The position numbers and the translations under genes are program-made. Below, piece after piece: positions 18,316-27,398 of a stretch of DNA of 64,000 nucleotides; within the stretch, counting starts at the first letter, position 1; each line of letters opens with the position of its first letter. The notes under the pieces were generated by a model. The model saw nothing but the letters and a program-made list of their open reading frames with translations, ran no database searches and was not told the DNA's origin. This DNA comes from Acidimicrobiaceae bacterium (GTDB lineage Bacteria > Actinomycetota > Acidimicrobiia > Acidimicrobiales > RAAP-2): positions 2,690-66,689 of the forward strand of contig PKWY01000047.1 of the NCBI GenBank assembly GCA_003132205.1, written 5' to 3'.

Positions 18316-18671
18316 GAGTCGGGCCAGATCACGTAACTGATGGCGTCGAGGCGCATGACGTCCTCCTGCGAGCCTTTTACGATGATCTCACCGCGAAGGT
18401 ACTTCTGCACGGGGTTGAGGTCACCCCAGAACATGTCACAGAATGTTTCGGACGTGGCCGTGACGACGATATCGGGCACGCCCACGTGGCTCTCGCGGAT
18501 GGAGACGATCTCTCCCCGGTCGACGTCCATCGAGAAGTTCTGAGCCGTGTCGGAGCAGACAAAGTGGAGAACCCGCGACCAGTCGCGCTGCATCTTGCGG
18601 AGCCGCTCGTTCTCGTTGCAACTGATGGTGTAGTCGGCGAGTGCTTCGCTGAGCTCGTTCCAATCCGCCAC
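18312..18671 (-). CDS. SCP2 sterol-binding domain protein
   Basis: A 119-residue protein resembling a stand-alone SCP2 (sterol carrier protein 2-like) domain, with DIVVTATSETFCDMFWGDLNP, KYLRGEI and VKGSQEDVMRLDAI corresponding to the hydrophobic pocket and C-terminal helix of that fold. Such domains bind lipids or act as modules in small-molecule metabolism. GTG at 18671 is preceded by AGAGGA at 7 nt. It sits 12 bp after the aminotransferase gene and overlaps the permease gene. Its role in an amino acid operon is not obvious. Confidence 0.75.
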   Translation of the reverse strand: MADWNELSEALADYTISCNENERLRKMQRDWSRVLHFVCSDTAQNFSMDVDRGEIVSIRESHVGVPDIVVTATSETFCDMFWGDLNPVQKYLRGEIIVKGSQEDVMRLDAISYVIWPDS

Positions 18672-18683
18672 TGTGTCGTCCTC

Positions 18684-20036
18684 TCACTGCTTCGCGGGAT
18701 CGCGGACCGGTCGCCGAGGTGCCCTCGTCGGTGTTTCGTTGGGACCGGCGCCAGCCCTCAGGTCATTCAAAGCGAGCTTCATCGCGTCGAGCAGGAACTC
18801 AACCTCGGGCTCTTCGATCACGAGCGCGGGCATGAGCCGCATGACGGCCGGCTGGTTTCCGCTGTAGATCGCGAGAACCCCGTGCTGGGAGAGGTGGTAC
18901 GACATCCTCGGTCCGAGCGAGTCCTCGACGTACTCGACGCCCACCATCAAGCCGAGGCCCCGGACGTCGGCGATGTACTCCGGATACTCCTTCGCAAGTA
19001 CGTGGAGACCCTCGAACAGGAGCTCGCCCATCGCCGCGGCGTGCTCGACGAGTCCCGTCTCCTCGATGACGTCGAGGACTTCGAGCGCCACCGCGCAGGC
19101 GACGTCGGAGCCGCCGAAGGTCGAGAGGTGAATGAAGGGGTTCGGGATCAGGAACTCGCGCAGCTCCTCGGTGAAGACCGTCGCCGAGATGGGCACCATC
19201 GAGCCGCCGAGCGATTTGGCGATCGTCATGATATCGGGCACCACGCCGTAGTGCTCGCTCGCCCACCATCTCCCCGTGCGTCCGAGGCCGGTCTGGATCT
19301 CGTCGAGGATCAAGAGCGCGCCCACCCGGTCGCACGCCTCTCGAACGTTCGCCAGGTAGTCGGGCGGCGCGACGACAATGCCACCCTCGCCCTGGACGGG
19401 CTCGAGCAGCACCGCGGCGGTCTGCTCGTCCAAGACGGCACGCATGGCCGCGACGTCGCCGAAGGGCACTTGGATGAACTCGGACATCAACGGCTCGAAC
19501 GGTTCGCGGAACGCCCCCCTTCCGGCGGCCGACAGCGCGAAGCCGGTGTGGCCGTGGTAACCGTTGATGGTCGAGATGATCTTGGGCCGGCGCGTCGCGC
19601 CTCGGGCGAGCTTGATCGCGAAGTCAATGGCTTCGCCGCCGCCGGTACCGAACATGGTGCACGAAAGGTTCCCCGGCGTGACCTCGGCCAAACGCGCGGC
19701 GAGCTGCGCCTTCTGTCTTGAGCAGAGAAGGAAGTTGCCGTTATCCAGATGATCGATCGCCCGGTGGGCCGCGGCGACTATCCGGGGGTTTCGCCGCCCG
19801 ACGTTGAAGGAGCCGGCGGAGGTGAAGCAGTCGAGGAAGCGACGCCCGTCGAGGTCCCACACCCAGGGCCCGCTTCGCTCGGCTTCGATGATGTCGAGGC
19901 CCGCCGAGCGCATGACTCGGACCTTCTGGGGATTCAGGTACGTCGCGAACTCGTCGAGCGCCTTCTGCTTCGCCGCCGGATCGGGAAGGAAGTCGATCTC
20001 GCTCGCCCAAGGTCCGTTGACGCTCGCATTATCCAT
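18684..20036 (-). CDS. Class III aminotransferase
   Basis: A 450-residue PLP enzyme of the acetylornithine/ornithine/4-aminobutyrate aminotransferase group. Features are FGTGGGEAIDFAIKLAR (phosphate contact), GYHGHTGFALSAAG, LLILDEIQTGLGRTG with Asp245, and the Schiff-base Lys274 in TIAKSLGGSM. The enzyme moves an omega- or alpha-amino group to 2-oxoglutarate; specificity (GABA, ornithine, putrescine or other) cannot be fixed from sequence alone. The ATG at 20036 has a -10 box exactly 6 nt upstream. First gene of the operon with SCP2 and APC permease. A link to the glutamate decarboxylase at 4167 (GABA use) is possible but not adjacent. Confidence 0.88.
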   Translation of the reverse strand: MDNASVNGPWASEIDFLPDPAAKQKALDEFATYLNPQKVRVMRSAGLDIIEAERSGPWVWDLDGRRFLDCFTSAGSFNVGRRNPRIVAAAHRAIDHLDNGNFLLCSRQKAQLAARLAEVTPGNLSCTMFGTGGGEAIDFAIKLARGATRRPKIISTINGYHGHTGFALSAAGRGAFREPFEPLMSEFIQVPFGDVAAMRAVLDEQTAAVLLEPVQGEGGIVVAPPDYLANVREACDRVGALLILDEIQTGLGRTGRWWASEHYGVVPDIMTIAKSLGGSMVPISATVFTEELREFLIPNPFIHLSTFGGSDVACAVALEVLDVIEETGLVEHAAAMGELLFEGLHVLAKEYPEYIADVRGLGLMVGVEYVEDSLGPRMSYHLSQHGVLAIYSGNQPAVMRLMPALVIEEPEVEFLLDAMKLALNDLRAGAGPNETPTRAPRRPVRDPAKQ

Positions 20037-20042
20037 AGGCGG

Positions 20043-20048
20043 ACGCTA
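20043..20048 (-). promoter_or_regulatory. -10 box, leaderless promoter of aminotransferase operon
   Basis: TAGCGT (minus strand) lies 6 nt before the ATG at 20036. Confidence 0.5.
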
Positions 20049-20258
20049 CATCTGGGCGAGTTCGCGTGGCAAAACGTACGAGGCGAGGAACTGTCGTTTC
20101 TCGTCGAGCCCTCGCCGGAAGCGCCCACGCCCTATATATGCGAGTTACGCAGGGGCGCCTAGGCGAAACAGGTCCACGCGGCGAGCGGGCGGACAGTCTC
20201 GCGCGGGTCGCCGGGCGCTCGATATCCGCCGCGTCCTCCCATTAGGGTGGCTGCACTC

Positions 20259-21266
20259 ATGATTCCGCTCTCCGTTCTCGACCTCGCTACGGTCACCACT
20301 GGATCCACTCCTGCCAGGGCGCTTCGAGAGACGATCGACATGTCGGTCGTCGTGGAGAAACTTGGCTACCGCAGGCTATGGGTCGCAGAACACCACGGAA
20401 TGCCCGCGGTTGCCAGCTCTGCGCCGGCGGTGCTGATTGCCCACCTCGCGGACGCGACCTCGACGTTGCGGGTCGGCTCGGGAGGCGTCATGCTCCCCAA
20501 TCACTCCCCCCTCGTCATCGCCGAGCAGTTCGCCACTCTGGAAGCCCTGCATCCGGGCCGCATCGACCTCGGCCTCGGACGAGCGCCGGGGACGGACCAC
20601 CGCACCGCTCGGGCGCTTCGCCGGTCCGGGGACCTTCGAGCCGAGAGTTTTCCGGACGACGTGGTCGAGCTGATCGGCTATCTCCTGCCGCGCGAGGGCC
20701 CCACCCCGCACCCTTTCGCCAACCCCGGCAGCGGCTACCTCCCCGAGGTATGGCTGCTTGGCTCCTCGCTCTTCAGCGCGCACCTGGCCGGCCAGCTCGG
20801 TCTGCCGTTCTCCTTCGCCTACCACTTCGCGCCCAAGCTCCTCGACGAGGCCGTCGACGCCTACCGCACGATGTTTCGACCCTCGATCCTGCTCGCAGAG
20901 CCTCGGGTCATGGTCGCCGCGTCCGTTCTCTGCGCTCCCACCCTCGAAGAGGCCAGGTGGCTTTCGGGGTCGACCGCGCTGAGCATCCTGCAGCGCCGGC
21001 TCGGCCGCATGGACCTGCTCGCGTCGCCCGAAGAGGCCGAGGCGCACGCGTTCTCGCCCGAGGAGCTCGAGGTCGTCGAAGAGACGATGGCGACGCACAT
21101 CATCGGCGATCCGGCGACCGTTCGCGAAGGGCTCGCCGAGCTCCAACGCCGGACCGGCGCCGACGAGCTGATGCTCTCGACGCGCACCCACTCCTACGAT
21201 GCGCGGGTGGCGTCGTTCACGTTGCTGGCGAAAACCTGGGGCCTTCGAGCGCTAACGTCGCCCTGA
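20259..21266 (+). CDS. Luciferase-like (LLM) flavin-dependent oxidoreductase
   Basis: A 335-residue bacterial luciferase-family monooxygenase of the YhbW/MsnO8 type. It opens with [21 protein letters not shown], then has [33 protein letters not shown] and [13 protein letters not shown], which form the flavin and substrate pocket of this subgroup. Relatives use FMNH2 and O2 or F420. Two starts are possible: ATG 20259, preferred because the family begins [10 protein letters not shown], and GTG 20247 four codons earlier. TAGGGT at 20243-20248 is a likely -10 box giving a leader of only a few bases. Followed 13 bp later by the NTF2-like gene. Confidence 0.86.
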   Translation: MIPLSVLDLATVTTGSTPARALRETIDMSVVVEKLGYRRLWVAEHHGMPAVASSAPAVLIAHLADATSTLRVGSGGVMLPNHSPLVIAEQFATLEALHPGRIDLGLGRAPGTDHRTARALRRSGDLRAESFPDDVVELIGYLLPREGPTPHPFANPGSGYLPEVWLLGSSLFSAHLAGQLGLPFSFAYHFAPKLLDEAVDAYRTMFRPSILLAEPRVMVAASVLCAPTLEEARWLSGSTALSILQRRLGRMDLLASPEEAEAHAFSPEELEVVEETMATHIIGDPATVREGLAELQRRTGADELMLSTRTHSYDARVASFTLLAKTWGLRALTSP

Positions 21267-21279
21267 GAAGGGAGACTGC

Positions 21280-21699
21280 ATGATTGAAGAAGTGGTCGAG
21301 CGTTGGCACCGCCACCTGCGGGGCGAGCTTCCCGGCGGTCTCGATTCCTTGCTCGACGACGACGTGGTCTTCTACTCGCCGATCGTGTTCACGCCCCAAC
21401 GCGGCAAGGCCATCACCAGCCTGTACCTCTCCGCCGCCAGCGTGGCGCTGCCCGGGGAGGAGTCGCCCTCCGGCGAGCGCGAGACCAGGTTCCGCTACAC
21501 CAAGCAGGTGCTCGCGGACCCGCACGCCGTCTTGGAATTCGAAACCTCGATCGAGGGAATGTACGTGAATGGCGTCGACATCATCACCTGCAACGAGCGC
21601 GGCCTCATCACCGAGTTCCGGGTCATGATCCGCCCCCTCCAAGCCGTCAACCTCGTGCACCGCCAGATGGGCGAACTGCTCGAGAAGATGAAGCCGTAG
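21280..21699 (+). CDS. NTF2-like / SnoaL-fold protein
   Basis: A 139-residue protein of the nuclear transport factor 2-like superfamily: an N-terminal helix (EEVVERWHRHL), LDDDVVFYSPIVFTPQRGK, VLEFETSIEGMYVNGVDIITCN and EFRVMIRPLQAV describe the cone-shaped alpha+beta fold that binds small hydrophobic ligands. Members may be isomerases, dehydratases or ligand sensors. GAAGGGAG lies 5 nt before the ATG. It is on the same strand as and 13 bp downstream of the LLM oxidoreductase, so they may act on the same compound. Confidence 0.78.
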   Translation: MIEEVVERWHRHLRGELPGGLDSLLDDDVVFYSPIVFTPQRGKAITSLYLSAASVALPGEESPSGERETRFRYTKQVLADPHAVLEFETSIEGMYVNGVDIITCNERGLITEFRVMIRPLQAVNLVHRQMGELLEKMKP

Positions 21700-21748
21700 G
21701 CCAACCGTCTCGCGGCTTCTGGGGCTATCCAACGAGGACGGCCGCGAA

Positions 21749-22516
21749 TCAGATGACTGGTGAGAGGCCGCCGTCGATGCTCACGCCGATGCCCGTCAGG
21801 TAACTGGCGCGGGGCGAAAGAAGGAACGTCGCCAGGTCCGCGAACTCCTCCGCTCGACCAATGCGGCCGAGCGGGATGTTCGAGCCTTCGGCCATCTTCG
21901 CGTAGAACTCGTCGAGCTCTATGTTGGCGTCCTTCGCCACGCGCACCCACTGCCCGGATTCGATGAGCCCGATCAGGATGGCGTTCACGCGGATGCCGCG
22001 GCGTCCCACTTCGTTGGCGAGGGCCTTGGTGAGCGCGAGGCCCGCCGCCCTCGACGCGGTCGTCGGGGTCGAGTTCGCGTGCGGAGTCCTCGCCATGATC
22101 GCGAGCACGTTCAAAATGGCTCCCTTGGTGTCTTCGAGCGCCGGCAGAACCCGACGCGCGACGTGCAGCGCCGAGATCACCTTCAATTCGTAGTCTTCGC
22201 GCCAGGTCTCGTCGTTGGAGGAGGCGACGGGGGTCCCGGCGGAACGTCCGGCGTTGTTCACGGCACCGTCGAGGCGTCCGAAACGGGTGAGCGTGGCGTC
22301 GATGAACTCGTCCAGTTCGCCCTCGCTCGTGACGTCCGCCTCGAAGCAGAGCGCATCGCCCCCGAGGAGTTCCTGCGCGCGCGCGAGGCGCGCGCCGTCT
22401 CGTCCGCACACCGCGACGCGCGCCCCTTCGCCGACAAGCCTCTGGGCGAGCGCCAAGCCCAGCCCGTCGGTACCGCCGGTAATCAGATAACAGCGATCGC
22501 GCAGTTCCAGGTCCAT
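21749..22516 (-). CDS. SDR-family protein lacking the canonical catalytic residues
   Basis: A 255-residue short-chain dehydrogenase/reductase fold protein. The cofactor motif TGGTDGLG (13-20) and VNNAG (86-90) are intact, and the C-terminus SYLTGIGVSIDGG is normal. At the active site the usual Ser, Tyr and Lys are replaced by Ala139, Thr152 and Arg156 (NVLA ... TTASRAAG in place of NISS ... YSASKAA). A nucleotide can probably bind, but standard hydride-transfer chemistry is unlikely. Some SDR subgroups with a similar replaced site exist. ATG 22516 has a -10 box 6 nt upstream; the gene is monocistronic. Confidence 0.82.
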   Translation of the reverse strand: MDLELRDRCYLITGGTDGLGLALAQRLVGEGARVAVCGRDGARLARAQELLGGDALCFEADVTSEGELDEFIDATLTRFGRLDGAVNNAGRSAGTPVASSNDETWREDYELKVISALHVARRVLPALEDTKGAILNVLAIMARTPHANSTPTTASRAAGLALTKALANEVGRRGIRVNAILIGLIESGQWVRVAKDANIELDEFYAKMAEGSNIPLGRIGRAEEFADLATFLLSPRASYLTGIGVSIDGGLSPVI

Positions 22517-22522
22517 ACGCTC

Positions 22523-22528
22523 ATACTA
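22523..22528 (-). promoter_or_regulatory. -10 box, leaderless promoter of SDR gene
   Basis: TAGTAT (minus strand) lies 6 nt before the ATG at 22516. Confidence 0.5.
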
Positions 22529-22631
22529 GGAACCTGCGGGAATAGTGTCCCGTCCCGGGTCGGGCGCGCGCGCGAAGACCCGCCATCGCCCGCCAGGTGT
22601 ACTACAACCACCGGAACGGACTTTCATTAGG

Positions 22632-22913
22632 GTGTCGTCCATAAGCGCCATCGAAGTCAGCAATCTCACCCGCCGTTACGGTGACTTCGTCGCGGTCGAG
22701 CAGTTCAACTTGCGGGTCGAGTCCGGCGAGTGCGTGGCGATCCTCGGTCCGAACGGAGCGGGAAAGACGACGGTCGTCGAGATCCTCGAGGCCTTTCGCC
22801 ACCGCGACGAAGGTGACGTCCTGGTGCTCGGCACCGACCCCGCGCGGGGGCTTAGAGGTTCTGCTCGAACTCCTCGATCACCGCGAGGCGGTCTTCCCTG
22901 GTGGGCATGTTGA
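22632..22913 (+). pseudogene. Truncated ABC transporter ATPase
   Basis: The first 73 or so codons read as the start of an ABC-2 exporter ATPase: IEVSNLTRRYGDFVAVEQF, a perfect Walker A GPNGAGKTT and the following helix EILEAFRHRDEGDVLVLGTDPARG. Family similarity stops at about 22850, which is exactly where the stop codon of the convergent APC permease gene begins (22852). The rest of the frame is antisense to the permease. Signature motif, Walker B and H-loop are missing, so the product cannot be an active ATPase. A deletion or rearrangement joining the two genes is the likely cause. Start is GTG 22632. Confidence 0.75.
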
Positions 22914-24312
22914 AGTAGGGATTGCCCTTGAACCAGTAGTAGCCCATGGGGATCAGACCCAGCGCCATGGCGCCGAGTCCGACGAACAGCGTCGTGCTGT
23001 TCAGGTTCGGAAGCACCTCGTAGAAGATGTAGCCCATGAAGATGGCCCCGAGCAGCGGCCAGAGTCCCATGAAGATGAAGTTGCCGACCGAGTTGAAAAG
23101 TTGACGACGGTAGAGGACCACCACCGCCAAACCGGCGAGGCCGTAGTAGATGCAGATCTGCAGGCCAATCGCGTTGTAACCGTCGGTCAGGATGCTCGAG
23201 ATGGACCCGACGTACTGGCTGCCAATGAAGAGCAGCACCGAGACCACGGTCACGACTCCCGTAGCGACGAGAGGCGTCTTGCGGACCGGGTGCACCGTGC
23301 CGAGGGCCTTGGGCAGCGTGTGGTCGCGGCCCATCGTGAAGAGGGTGCGCGTCACCTGGATGAGCGTGGTCTCCAACGTGGCGATGGTGGAGAGCAGCAC
23401 CGCCAGGACGATCAGCTTGCCGCCGGTGCCGTGCCAGACGGCCTGACCAAGAATTGCCAGGATGTCGGCCGCGTTCTTCGAGTCGGTCAGCTGTGCGCGG
23501 GTCAGCACGAGGTTCGTCGCCACCGTGAAGACCTCGAAGAGCGCGAACACGCAGATCGTGCCCAGCAGACCACCTTGACCCGACGTCTTGCTGGCGTTCT
23601 TGGTCTCCTCGTTCAGGTTCGCGGTGACGTCCCAGCCCCAGTAGTAGAAGGCGGCGAGCAGGGCGCCGGCGACGAAGCCGGACGAGCCGTGCGCGTGGAA
23701 GATCGAGGGTGAGAACCAGTGCCACGAGAAGCTCTTGACGTGGTGCGCGTGGAATATCGCGAGGACGGCGAAGAGGGTCAGCAAGAAGACCTCAACGCAC
23801 GACATGATGATCTGCACCGTCACCGTCACCGTCACACCAGCCGCCACGGCGCTCACCATCAAGAGGAAGAACACGGTGCCGAAGATGGTGATCAGCGTCT
23901 TGTTGGATGCGGCCGAAGTTGAAAAGAGGCTCAGCAGGCTCGAACCGGCGGGGAACGTAGCGATCACCATGAAGATGAGTGCTGAAACGACGAGGGCCCA
24001 GCCCGAGAGGTAGCCCAGCACCGGATGCAGCGCACGGCGCACCCACGAGTAGGCGGCACCGGCGTGCGAGTCGTCCTTGCTCAGGTACTTGAACGCGAAG
24101 ACGATGCCGAACATGAAGAAGCCGCAGTAGAGCAGGGCGGCCGGTCCGCCGTAGAGAACGGCTCCGAAGAGCGCCGTTGTCGTCGCCGCGATCGAGTACG
24201 CGGGTGCCGAACCCGCAATGCCCATGATCATGGAGTCGAAGAGACCGAGAACCCCCGAGCGAAGCGAATGTTCGCCCGCGTCTGACTCTTGCGTATTCAG
24301 GGCGTCAGTCAC
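22852..24312 (-). CDS. APC-superfamily amino acid permease
   Basis: A 486-residue integral membrane transporter with about 12 predicted helices. The N-terminus LFDSMIMGIAGSAPAYSIAA is the substrate-binding first helix of APC proteins, followed by GIVFAFKYLSKDDSHAGAAYSWV, typical of amino acid/polyamine permeases, and YYWGWDVTANLNEETKNASK in the middle. The start is GTG 24312 with AGAGGT 4 nt upstream. The region upstream (24313-24380) is AT-rich and could hold its promoter. It differs from the permease at 16876 and stands alone. Its 3' end abuts the truncated ABC gene. Confidence 0.87.
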   Translation of the reverse strand: MTDALNTQESDAGEHSLRSGVLGLFDSMIMGIAGSAPAYSIAATTTALFGAVLYGGPAALLYCGFFMFGIVFAFKYLSKDDSHAGAAYSWVRRALHPVLGYLSGWALVVSALIFMVIATFPAGSSLLSLFSTSAASNKTLITIFGTVFFLLMVSAVAAGVTVTVTVQIIMSCVEVFLLTLFAVLAIFHAHHVKSFSWHWFSPSIFHAHGSSGFVAGALLAAFYYWGWDVTANLNEETKNASKTSGQGGLLGTICVFALFEVFTVATNLVLTRAQLTDSKNAADILAILGQAVWHGTGGKLIVLAVLLSTIATLETTLIQVTRTLFTMGRDHTLPKALGTVHPVRKTPLVATGVVTVVSVLLFIGSQYVGSISSILTDGYNAIGLQICIYYGLAGLAVVVLYRRQLFNSVGNFIFMGLWPLLGAIFMGYIFYEVLPNLNSTTLFVGLGAMALGLIPMGYYWFKGNPYFNMPTREDRLAVIEEFEQNL

Positions 24313-24439
24313 GACTACCTCTTTCTTGTGGTTATCACCTTCAGTAATGAGTAATTGGTATCGAAATGTAACATGAGGAACGCGAGCGACTGCCTACCCG
24401 TGCAAAGCCCCGCCATTCATGGCGTTGGCGCAGGATTGG

Positions 24440-25414
24440 TTACGGCGTGAGCCCGCTATTGCCGGGAGCCACGCCCGTGACCGAGGTGCTCGCGAGCAAC
24501 GTGCAGGTCGAACCGGCGAGGGCCACCCACCAACTCCCGACGCCGCCCAAGGTCACTTCAAGGCTCTTGAAGTTCGCCGGCACGCACTGCGACGGCGTGA
24601 AGTTCCCCGTCTCGGCGACCCCGTAGGCGGCGCTCGCCTGGGCTTTGGGGACGAGGCGCACCGCGTCGCCGTAACCGGAGGAACTCTCGTCACGCACCGC
24701 GGCCGTGGGGCCCACGAGCGCGTGCAGTGCGCCCGACGTTGCCCCCGTCGTTGGCTGGACCGTCGGGACGCCCGCGAGCTGGCACGCCTTGGCGCCGACG
24801 TTGGTGAAGACCACCGGGTGGTAGATGGTCCCGGCGGCGCCATTGGCCCGGCCCATCGAGACCCTCAGTGCCGACGCCGTGCACACCGACGGCTTCGGGA
24901 AGACGACCGCTTGAAGGCTCGACCATTTCGTAGCGCCGCTGACGCACACGCCGACGGACGTCGGGAGGTGAATCAGGAGCCTCGCGCCGTGGGGCCCGGT
25001 GACTGCGACGAAGGCGGCGCTCTTTTGGGTGCACCGGACGCCCTCTTCGGTGGTGAGGCTCTGGACGACCTGGAAGGTGTCATTCACCGGCCACGGCGAC
25101 ACCGGGACCGCGACCGTGGGCGACGACCTGAAGTCGAGGGGTGATCCGATGGCGGACTTCGCGCTCGTGAAGAATTGGTACTTGGTCCCGTACGACCAGT
25201 CGCAGGTTGGAAAATAACGGCTGGTCATCACGAGGCGCACCGTCGTTCCCCCGGGCCGCGTACTGACGGAACTCGAGGCGCCAAAGTGCAGCACGTTGCA
25301 GGTCGACACCGCCGCCGCAGAGGCGACGATCGTCTCGGATGCGAGGCCGCCGACGAAGAGCGAGATGAACACGGATAGAACTGTGAAAATACGTGCAGTC
25401 CCACCGATTCGCAT
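24440..25414 (-). CDS. Secreted DUF4232-domain protein
   Basis: A 324-residue protein with an N-terminal signal peptide or anchor (MRIGGTARIFTVLSVFISLFV...). The C-terminal half matches DUF4232: CTASALRVSMGRANGAAGTI, VVFTNVGAKACQLAGVPTVQ and a Cys near the end. This beta-sandwich domain is common in secreted actinobacterial proteins of unknown function. The N-terminal half has two further Cys pairs and may be a second related domain. ATG 25414 is chosen because the signal peptide starts there, although the frame is open upstream. Confidence 0.75.
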   Translation of the reverse strand: MRIGGTARIFTVLSVFISLFVGGLASETIVASAAAVSTCNVLHFGASSSVSTRPGGTTVRLVMTSRYFPTCDWSYGTKYQFFTSAKSAIGSPLDFRSSPTVAVPVSPWPVNDTFQVVQSLTTEEGVRCTQKSAAFVAVTGPHGARLLIHLPTSVGVCVSGATKWSSLQAVVFPKPSVCTASALRVSMGRANGAAGTIYHPVVFTNVGAKACQLAGVPTVQPTTGATSGALHALVGPTAAVRDESSSGYGDAVRLVPKAQASAAYGVAETGNFTPSQCVPANFKSLEVTLGGVGSWWVALAGSTCTLLASTSVTGVAPGNSGLTP

Positions 25415-25643
25415 GTTTCCAATAGTGACACCGAAATAGTCGTTTTTCCCCGTCACGGGCAAATCATCATCGAATTGTAAACTTGATGACCGGTACCCGG
25501 CGAAATGGGACATCATTCCTTGGAAAACCCTTAGAAGTCCCGCTCCGCCGACGCCGCTCGACACCAGCAAGGGCGGCTCAACTAAATTTGCGTGGACTCC
25601 GGTGGCGACTGCCATTCAGCCGAGTGAACGAAGGATATGACAC

Positions 25644-27362
25644 GTGCCAGGATTTCAGCGCTTCGACTCTGACGAAGCCGTCGAACTCAGCGACCGCGAC
25701 ATCAAGCGGCGCTGGGCCAGGTTCCACGCCAGCATCCACGCCGCTTCCGGCAACGTCTTCCAACGGGTCGTCGGCCGGATGCTCGGCGAGGACACCTTGC
25801 GCTACAAGATGGCCCGTTTCTTCGGTCGCCCGCTGCTGAAGGGGGTGAGGCGATTGAGAAAGGTGAGCGTCGAGCCGACGCGGGTGGTCACCTCATCGGT
25901 GAAGCCCGAATACTTCTTCCCCCACAACTACCGGCCGAGGCAAATGCAGCAGTTGAATGACCTCGCGCCTTCCGAGCCAGAGAACCACAGCGTCGTCTCC
26001 GTCGTCGTCGATGAATCGACTGACTCCGCCGCGAAGGCTCTGGCGTCGCTCAACGAAATCGTCGCCACATCCCAGGCGGAGTGGCTCTTCATTGCCGACG
26101 TCTCCGTCTGCGAGTTGGACCGTGCGAAGTCCCTCGCCGCGCTGCTCAGCGTCGCCGACGCCGACGCCGACGTGGTGTTCGCCGACGAATCCGGCCCGAA
26201 CCCTGCCACACCGATCCTGAAGCCCGCCCGGGTGGGCCCCCACACGCTCCTCAGCTACAACTGCGTCGGACGGCCGGCCCTCCTTCGAATCACCTCGCTT
26301 CGTGAAGTCGGCGGTTTCAGCGAGCGGGCGGGCTGGGCATTCGAGCACGACGCCTACCTGCGCCTCAACGAAGCCGGCGCGAGATTTCGCCACTCGATCA
26401 AGGTGCTTCCCGCGGGGCGACCTGACGTCGCCTTCGACGCCCCCCACATCAGTGACTCCACCTGCCAGGTCGTGAGAGCCGCTCTCGAACGGCGCGAAAT
26501 CACCGCGGACGTCGTGGCGGGCGCCTTCGGGTCATCGGTCGACTGGCGTCCCCATCCCCCGACGCCGGCGCCTTCGATCGACATCATCATCCCCACGCGC
26601 GACCGCATCGACCTGGTGCGCCAGTGCATCGAGGCAATCGAGACGAAGACGACGTACCCGAACTACGACATCATCATCCTGGACAACGACTCCGTCGAGG
26701 AGGCGACCCTCGACTACTTCGCCACGACCAAGTACAGGGTCGTGGCGTGCCCCGGACCGTTCAACTACGCCCACATCGTCAACCGGGGCATCAAGCAGTC
26801 AACGGCCGATTTCGTGGTGACGCTCAACAACGACACGATCCTCGTGACCCCGGACTGGCTCGAGATCATGGTGGGGCTGGCGTCGCTGGCGGACGTGAGC
26901 ATCGTGGGCGCGTGCCTGCTCGACCAGTTCGGTCGCCGCGAGCACGAAAGCATCGTCATCGCCCCCTACCCGCAGCACCTGCGAACCGATTCGAACTACC
27001 CCCACGCCGATCAGTTCAGTGCCGCCACCCGCGACGTCGCCGCCGTCACCGGCGCGATCCAAATGGTGCGGCGATCACTCTGGGAGTCGCTCGGCGGAAT
27101 GGACGAGCAGCTCAAGGTCACGATGAACGACGTCGACATCTGCCTTCGCAGCCAGGTCGACGGGCGCCACGTCGTCTACACGCCCGACGTCCAGCTCATC
27201 CACCACGTGAGTTCGTCGCGCGGCGCCCTCGATCCGCTCGACGACCGGAATCGCTTCATCCGCCGGTGGGACATCTTCGGCTCGTTCCAGGACCCGTACT
27301 TTCCCGAGTCGCTCCTGCTGCTCGGCGAGGTCATGTACTACCGGCACAAATGGGACCAGTAA
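25644..27362 (+). CDS. Family 2 glycosyltransferase with two GT-A-like domains
   Basis: A 572-residue protein. The C-terminal half (about 305-560) is a canonical GT2: SIDIIIPTRDRIDLVRQCIEA, FVVTLNNDTILVTPDW (metal-binding acidic motif region), ACLLDQFGRREHESIV and VTMNDVDICLRSQ. The N-terminal half (about 110-285) looks like a degenerate second GT-A fold (EWLFIADVSVCEL, DVVFADESGPN, LREVGGFSERAGWAFEHDAYLRL), a pattern known in rhamnan/O-antigen synthases. GTG 25644 has AAGGA 8-9 nt upstream. It is followed 36 bp later by the YfhO-like gene, which has its own promoter box. Likely role: surface polysaccharide synthesis. Confidence 0.85.
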   Translation: MPGFQRFDSDEAVELSDRDIKRRWARFHASIHAASGNVFQRVVGRMLGEDTLRYKMARFFGRPLLKGVRRLRKVSVEPTRVVTSSVKPEYFFPHNYRPRQMQQLNDLAPSEPENHSVVSVVVDESTDSAAKALASLNEIVATSQAEWLFIADVSVCELDRAKSLAALLSVADADADVVFADESGPNPATPILKPARVGPHTLLSYNCVGRPALLRITSLREVGGFSERAGWAFEHDAYLRLNEAGARFRHSIKVLPAGRPDVAFDAPHISDSTCQVVRAALERREITADVVAGAFGSSVDWRPHPPTPAPSIDIIIPTRDRIDLVRQCIEAIETKTTYPNYDIIILDNDSVEEATLDYFATTKYRVVACPGPFNYAHIVNRGIKQSTADFVVTLNNDTILVTPDWLEIMVGLASLADVSIVGACLLDQFGRREHESIVIAPYPQHLRTDSNYPHADQFSAATRDVAAVTGAIQMVRRSLWESLGGMDEQLKVTMNDVDICLRSQVDGRHVVYTPDVQLIHHVSSSRGALDPLDDRNRFIRRWDIFGSFQDPYFPESLLLLGEVMYYRHKWDQ

Positions 27363-27386
27363 CACTCCCAATACTTCGTCCTCTTG

Positions 27387-27392
27387 TAGCCT
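27387..27392 (+). promoter_or_regulatory. -10 box, leaderless promoter of YfhO-like gene
   Basis: TAGCCT lies 6 nt before the GTG at 27399. Confidence 0.5.
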
Positions 27393-27398
27393 GAGACC

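Noticed and set aside
22628..22640. ATA start codon 7 nt after TAGGGT for the truncated ABC gene
   Set aside because: The spacing fits the leaderless pattern, but ATA is a very rare start codon and the in-frame GTG at 22632 is adequate; the gene is broken anyway.
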